From the NCBI RefSeq assembly GCF_030867145.1, contig NC_134421.1, positions 22,761,979 to 22,825,978 on the forward strand: 64,000 nt of DNA, read 5' to 3'. Below, piece by piece: positions 59,181 to 64,000 of this stretch. The stretch is from Opisthocomus hoazin (Eukaryota; Chordata; Aves; Opisthocomiformes; Opisthocomidae). Under the pieces are notes generated by a model. It saw nothing but the letters and a program-made list of their open reading frames with translations. It was not told the DNA's origin and ran no database searches. The position numbers and the translations under genes were made by a program. How positions within the stretch are numbered: position 1 is the stretch's first letter; each line of letters opens with the position of its first letter.

Positions 59181-62100
59181 ATACCACCACAGAACAACAA
59201 GAGCTTGCATCACCTACGCAAAATGTTGTTCTCACAACAGCAATCTCACAAACGGCTTTGTGGGCTACAGTAAGTTTCAAAAGATCATTAAAAAGTATGT
59301 TCCTATCTTATTTGAAAGCAAGACTGTGAACACTAAGAAGCCACCATCTGTGCAGAGAATATATAATCTTCTTGAAGAGATTATTTGTCCTCTTACTTCC
59401 CATTTGGTAATCATTTTTTATATTTAGTACCTATCACCATGTCAGCAACACTCACTGAATACAAAGGAACAGAAAGACAGATGCAAGCCACCCTTGAGCA
59501 CAAGTGCTTACCATACATACCTTAACAGGCTGCTTAAAACTAAAAAACCAGTAAGGAGAAAAATAGCTTTCAGAGAAGCAACACTGTGCTAGGCAGGCTC
59601 TTTTTCCAAGCCAGTCCACAGCTTTTATCAGGCCTCTCTAACAATGAGAAATGCTTAAAAATAGAGCCTCCCATTAAAAAACAAACTTCCCATCAACTGC
59701 CTCAGAGTTTCACCTTAAGCTCTAGCAGAAAGATGGTACCATTTCGTCCCAGCTGCCACGGGACTCCAGGCTAGTGCTAAATACCAGGCTATCATGTGAT
59801 ATTAGGCACTGTGGTGCAAGAAACAAATCAATCCAGAGATCCAAGTCCGGATTATCTGAATACCTGGAGTAATCTTAAGAACGCTTGCAGAACATCTAGA
59901 AATTGCTACCTCCACTAACAGGTTGTGTCAACATCTTCTACCAGACAGTATCCATTCTTCAAGGAGCTGCCTAACCATGAGAGAAAATCTGTCATTTGCT
60001 TCAGATAATCTTCTTTCAGCTCCCTTTTCAAAATTCTCCTTTGCTATATCGCCTACAAAACCTCAGCAACACTCAGAACACAGAGATGCTGAGCTCCATA
60101 CACACCATCTTGCTGACAAATATCACTTTATAACGCTTTGTGGACTGCGGTGGTTTATTTGTTTGCTAAGTAACTGCAGTGGTGTAAATAAAGGCTGAGA
60201 TTTCTGAGAGGCCCAGCAGATTAAGATCTCTGTTGGCTGGCCTGAAAGATGAATAATTTCTTTTTCCATAACTCAGAAGAAGGAGCTGTTTCCTGCTAAA
60301 TTAGGTAAGAGGCAATGAAATGTGTGATGTGCTAATTGGGCAGCTTGGAATGTACTGAGAAGGTGGGAAAGATGATGTGATACAGGACGATGAGAGCATT
60401 GTCATTTGTGTATGACATTATGAGATACAAAGTTTGGATAAGATATTTGTAAGGTCATTGTGACACATATTCAAAATTCAGAGCAGTGGGGTAAATGTAA
60501 TAAATGCAGGGTTCATATAATAAAAAAAATCAAATCTAATGGCTTGATTTATATGGTCTATAAAAGGTCACATAAGTGGAGTTTCCTCCAAAATGGTGAC
60601 TTTGCCTCTTCATTCAACAGAACAAGATGACCAACGTGTAAGTATGAAAGTGATCTCAAACCGCTGGTGGAGTTCTGCATTTTAATACCCCCTTGACTTT
60701 AGTAACCAAGAATGTTTCTGCTTACACAAACCAACAAATTTCCTTTAAGTATCAATTGATTTATTCTATGCTATGACAATTTATGTCCAGTACAACTTAG
60801 AGCATGAACCATCTGTAAAATGAAGATGACACTTTGCATTTGCATAATGGTCCTTGGTCAGTCCCTAAGCCTGTAATAAAATGCACGTAATAAAAACAAC
60901 AACAAAACTACACCAATTAAAGCAATGTTTCACAGTCAAAAGATAAATCTCACAACAAATACCAATTTCCCAACAACTTATTACTTCCTATCATCCTCTC
61001 AGCCCAACGCAGAAGGATCAGAGCTGTTCCTGTGTTCTGAACACAAGTTCCTGGGAATTCTAATTGACTGATTTCTGAAATGTATTATAAATGCTGTTTT
61101 TATTTTCAGGCCAGTTACTTGCATAAACAACTTTTCTCCCAGCTGGAGTTTCCATAGGTGGGTCAGATAACAGCAGGTAATCTCCTTGGAAAGTCAAGTC
61201 GTGCCTGTGATTTCTAGAGGAGGCAAGTGGAGTTCAGTGGGAGCTTAGCCCCAGTGCACGTAGATGCTTTTGGAAGTCTCAGACTCGGTTCATAGCAGCC
61301 TGTTATTTTTGATACACGGGACTCAGGACACAATCCAGCACGATGTCAAACACTGTCACTGCCACACTGATTTCAGTGGGAGGATCACAGGCAGTGACAG
61401 AACTATGACCGAGCTACAGGAGTCTCAGTGTACTTTCCACTGCTGTTAGAAGATAATTTCACTAAATTATATGGGTTTCTTAATTGCTCCAAATATTATT
61501 AATTCATAGGTGACTCATCTTCAAGGCCTTACACACGCCCAGGATCACAAGAAAAATACAACACGTTGTATTTGTTGTACCTTCCATCCACGGATCAGAG
61601 AGTACGCTATACACACAGCTACACCTTTGAGAATTAGCCAAATGTTTTCTCCATTTTATAAATGGGCATGTTGAGCTACAGTACTTTTGCTTCCTGCCCC
61701 TCCTTGCCTTGCATCTATTGTTCCAGAAAAGTCTGACTGATTTCACCAGAAGTTATGATGTTTACAGTATTTTTATGTTCTATGTTTCCTTCCCAGTTCT
61801 CAATCACAGGACCATTTTCCTCTTCGTAAGGGGAGTTACGGGGTTCCTCAGCTCCATTCCCGTATCGTTACACTATCCGGTGATGACAGCTTTCCTGGGG
61901 CAGTTGCTATGGGTTTCCCCCAGATTTTCCAATTTTTGAATTTTTACTGTGGGTAGATCATCTCATCTTTCTGTACCCACGTCTGCCCTCTTCAACCTTT
62001 TCCGCCTATCTAATCCCAGGCTTCAAGCAGACATTTCGCAAGCGTGGCACTAGCTGAAATTCAAGGGCTACTGCTCGGGTGACTTCGCAGTGGTACAGCC

Positions 62101-63648
62101 AGGCTCCTCCATGCTCCTGACTCTCTTGAGACAGAGGGACCTGGGGACAGGGACCACCACCAGAACAGTCTCTCTGGTGAAACCTCAGGAGCAGATGCAA
62201 AGTGGTCCACGGGCTGGGCAACTGCGTGTGTTAGCAGAAGTAGGTGGTAGCCACCACCTTCCCAGAGGCATGCTACTGTTCACCCCATCTCACGACGGAT
62301 GAGTGCTACAGCAACAGGGAGTGGCAGGCTGGATAAGGGGCCACGTGTGGTCTAGAGTTAGATGCCAAACCTCTGTTGTCTCATCTAACCTTTTGCATTA
62401 TCACATACCGGTTTATTCCAGATTGTTGCTCTTGCACCAAGTTCACCTGTGTTTGAATACAGGACAAAGTTATGTTTGGCTACAGCTCATCTTCCAGAAA
62501 ATCTTCTAGGCTCCACTTGCAGATATTAAGAAATATTTAATCTGTCAACCAGCAGTTTCCTCCAAAGGTTAGCCACCTCTCTTATTAAAAATATGAACCC
62601 TGCTTCTAATTTGAAATTTTCTGGCCTCAGCTTCCAGCCACTGATTCCTGTTTTGCCTCCTGTTCCTGTTAAAGTGACCTTTTAGTAACCCACTATTTTA
62701 ACATCAAGTATTTTCTCCCCATGAAAGTACTCACACATTACAAATGACCCAACGCTCTAGTTTCTTTTTAACAGAAGAACTTAAACTGTTAAGTTTAATG
62801 CTCTCCTTAAGCAATTGGAGGTCTTGTAAAAAAAAAAATCTTGTTTTCCCTCATTTTTTTTCATTCTCCTAATTAGAGCCGAATGTTAGAAATATCCTTA
62901 GAAAGACAGAAATAGGCAAGACATCCCTGCTTGGCCTAGTTACACAGCATGACTCAACAGTGGCCACAGAGTTGCAACACATTAAAACTTTCAAGAAACA
63001 AAAAAAAAGAAAAAGCACTACTTATGCAGGCAGTGAGCCAAAGTCACTCCCTGTAAATCTAGTATAGTATTGAACACTTTATAAATTATTAACTAGCACA
63101 GAAGTTAGAATGTTAAATTATGACAAGAGGAAAAAAAAGACTCTAACTGGAATAGCAGAACAGGACACAAAATCACAAACTCCAGATTTTACTCTGATTT
63201 AGCTTACAGTATGAAAAAATTTAGTCACATTTGAAAAGCCGTAATATTGCAGTGTTATGTGGCCTTCTTGCCTCTAATACCTAAAGAAGTCATAAATTAT
63301 TACTGCTAACTTGCTTGATCCAAAGTTCAAGAATAATTTTTTGCAATGAATTTATGTCATTTTTCTGCAACCGGAATTAAAAAAAAAAAACAACAGCTTG
63401 AAAAGCTTTACTAGTTTTTTGTTAAATTAAATTAAAATATATTTTTCCATCTTTATGCCAGCTTCAGGCATCTGAATTTCACAGTTTATTGAGATTTGAA
63501 CAGCTAGCTAGCAAATTCACTGGCTGAGAAAGTAACGCAACAGTGTATTAGCTGCTGCTTCTATCCTCAATCCCTTCATGGCAGCCTTTGGCTCCGATAC
63601 GCCCAGCCTGGCAGCCTTTTACAATGTGATGACTGCTCGGTGACAAGG
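59181..63648. other. AT-rich intronic DNA (inferred), no recognised feature
   Basis: No gene, RNA gene or transposon is recognised. Poly-A/T tracts lie at about 62829-62838, 63000-63008 and 63380-63390. Open frames are short. Confidence 0.4.
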
Positions 63649-64000
63649 TGATGTGCCCTTGTGGCAAAGCAGGCCGACTGCCTCCTGGCTGCGCCAGGCA
63701 GAGCATGGCCGTCAGGTCGAGGGAGGTGATCCTTCCCCTCTGCTCAGCCCTCCGGAGATACGGCTGGGGGGCTGGGTGCGGTGCTGAGCTCCCCAGGAAA
63801 AGAAAGGCACGGACATGCTGGACTGAGTCCACCAAGGGTTCGGGAAGTTGATGAAAGGGCTTGGAGCATCTCACATGAGGAGAAGCTGAGACAGCTGGGT
63901 GTTCTGCCTGGAGAAGATAAACTCATGGGGATCTTAACTGTATGTGTAAATACCTGATGGGGTGAAGTAAAAGAGATGGAGGCAGGCTCTTCTCAGTGGT
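63649..64000 (+). mobile_element. Old CR1 LINE fragment, sense, running off the window
   Basis: Plus-strand similarity to CR1 ORF2 C-terminal sequence starts at about TGTGCCCTTGTGGCAAAGCAGG. It continues through GTCAGGTCGAGGGAGGTGAT, CTTGGAGCATCTCACATGAG and GAGAAGCTGAGACAGCTGGG to the window end (AGGCTCTTCTCAGTGGT). Small deletions and a short internal region of poor match mark it as an old copy. Its 3' end lies outside the window. Confidence 0.88.

Overview
The window is vertebrate nuclear DNA, almost certainly from a bird. It holds at least nine copies or fragments of CR1 (chicken repeat 1) non-LTR retrotransposons. The younger ones end in the diagnostic CR1 octamer repeat (ATTCTGTG / CACAGAAT). 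There is also one solo retroviral LTR of avian type. Gene density is very low and most of the sequence is single-copy-looking noncoding DNA. No bacterial-style operon, CRISPR array or defence system is present.

The only host protein-coding segment I can identify firmly is a single exon at 27897-28192 on the minus strand. It encodes the C-terminal death domain and stop codon of CRADD (RAIDD), the adaptor that links caspase-2 to PIDD1. A good splice acceptor lies directly upstream of it. The CARD-encoding exon is not in the window. By inference, 28193-64000 is CRADD's last intron (the gene is read right to left) and 1 to about 27700 is 3' UTR or downstream intergenic DNA.

Layout: 1-4009 has no recognisable element. 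4010-5166 is CR1 (+) with a reverse transcriptase (RT) remnant. 7787-7880 is an ancient CR1 scrap. 11050-11880 is a CpG-rich patch containing a strong pre-miRNA-like hairpin (11360-11433), and a second CpG-dense patch is at 13660-13830. 14104-14179 is a 39-bp tandem duplication. 17162-17585 is a solo LTR flanked by CTCC. 21491-22880 and 25988-26790 are CR1 (-). Then comes the CRADD exon, followed by CR1 (+) at 29285-29690. 31585-32216 is an older CR1 (+). A 10-kb AT-rich stretch with no repeat that I recognise spans 32217-42402. 42403-44410 is the longest CR1 (-), with an RT frame open through 636 codons. Old CR1 fragments lie at 45824-46120 (-), 58203-59180 (-) and 63649-64000 (+, running off the end). 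A lysine/serine-rich protein-like stretch broken by a frameshift at about 52310-52772 may be a decayed pseudogene.

Most worth following up: the hairpin at 11360-11433, the inverted CR1 pair bracketing the CRADD terminal exon, the CR1 at 42.4-44.4 kb whose RT frame is undamaged, and the unexplained broken reading frame near 52.5 kb. No wholly new system was found.
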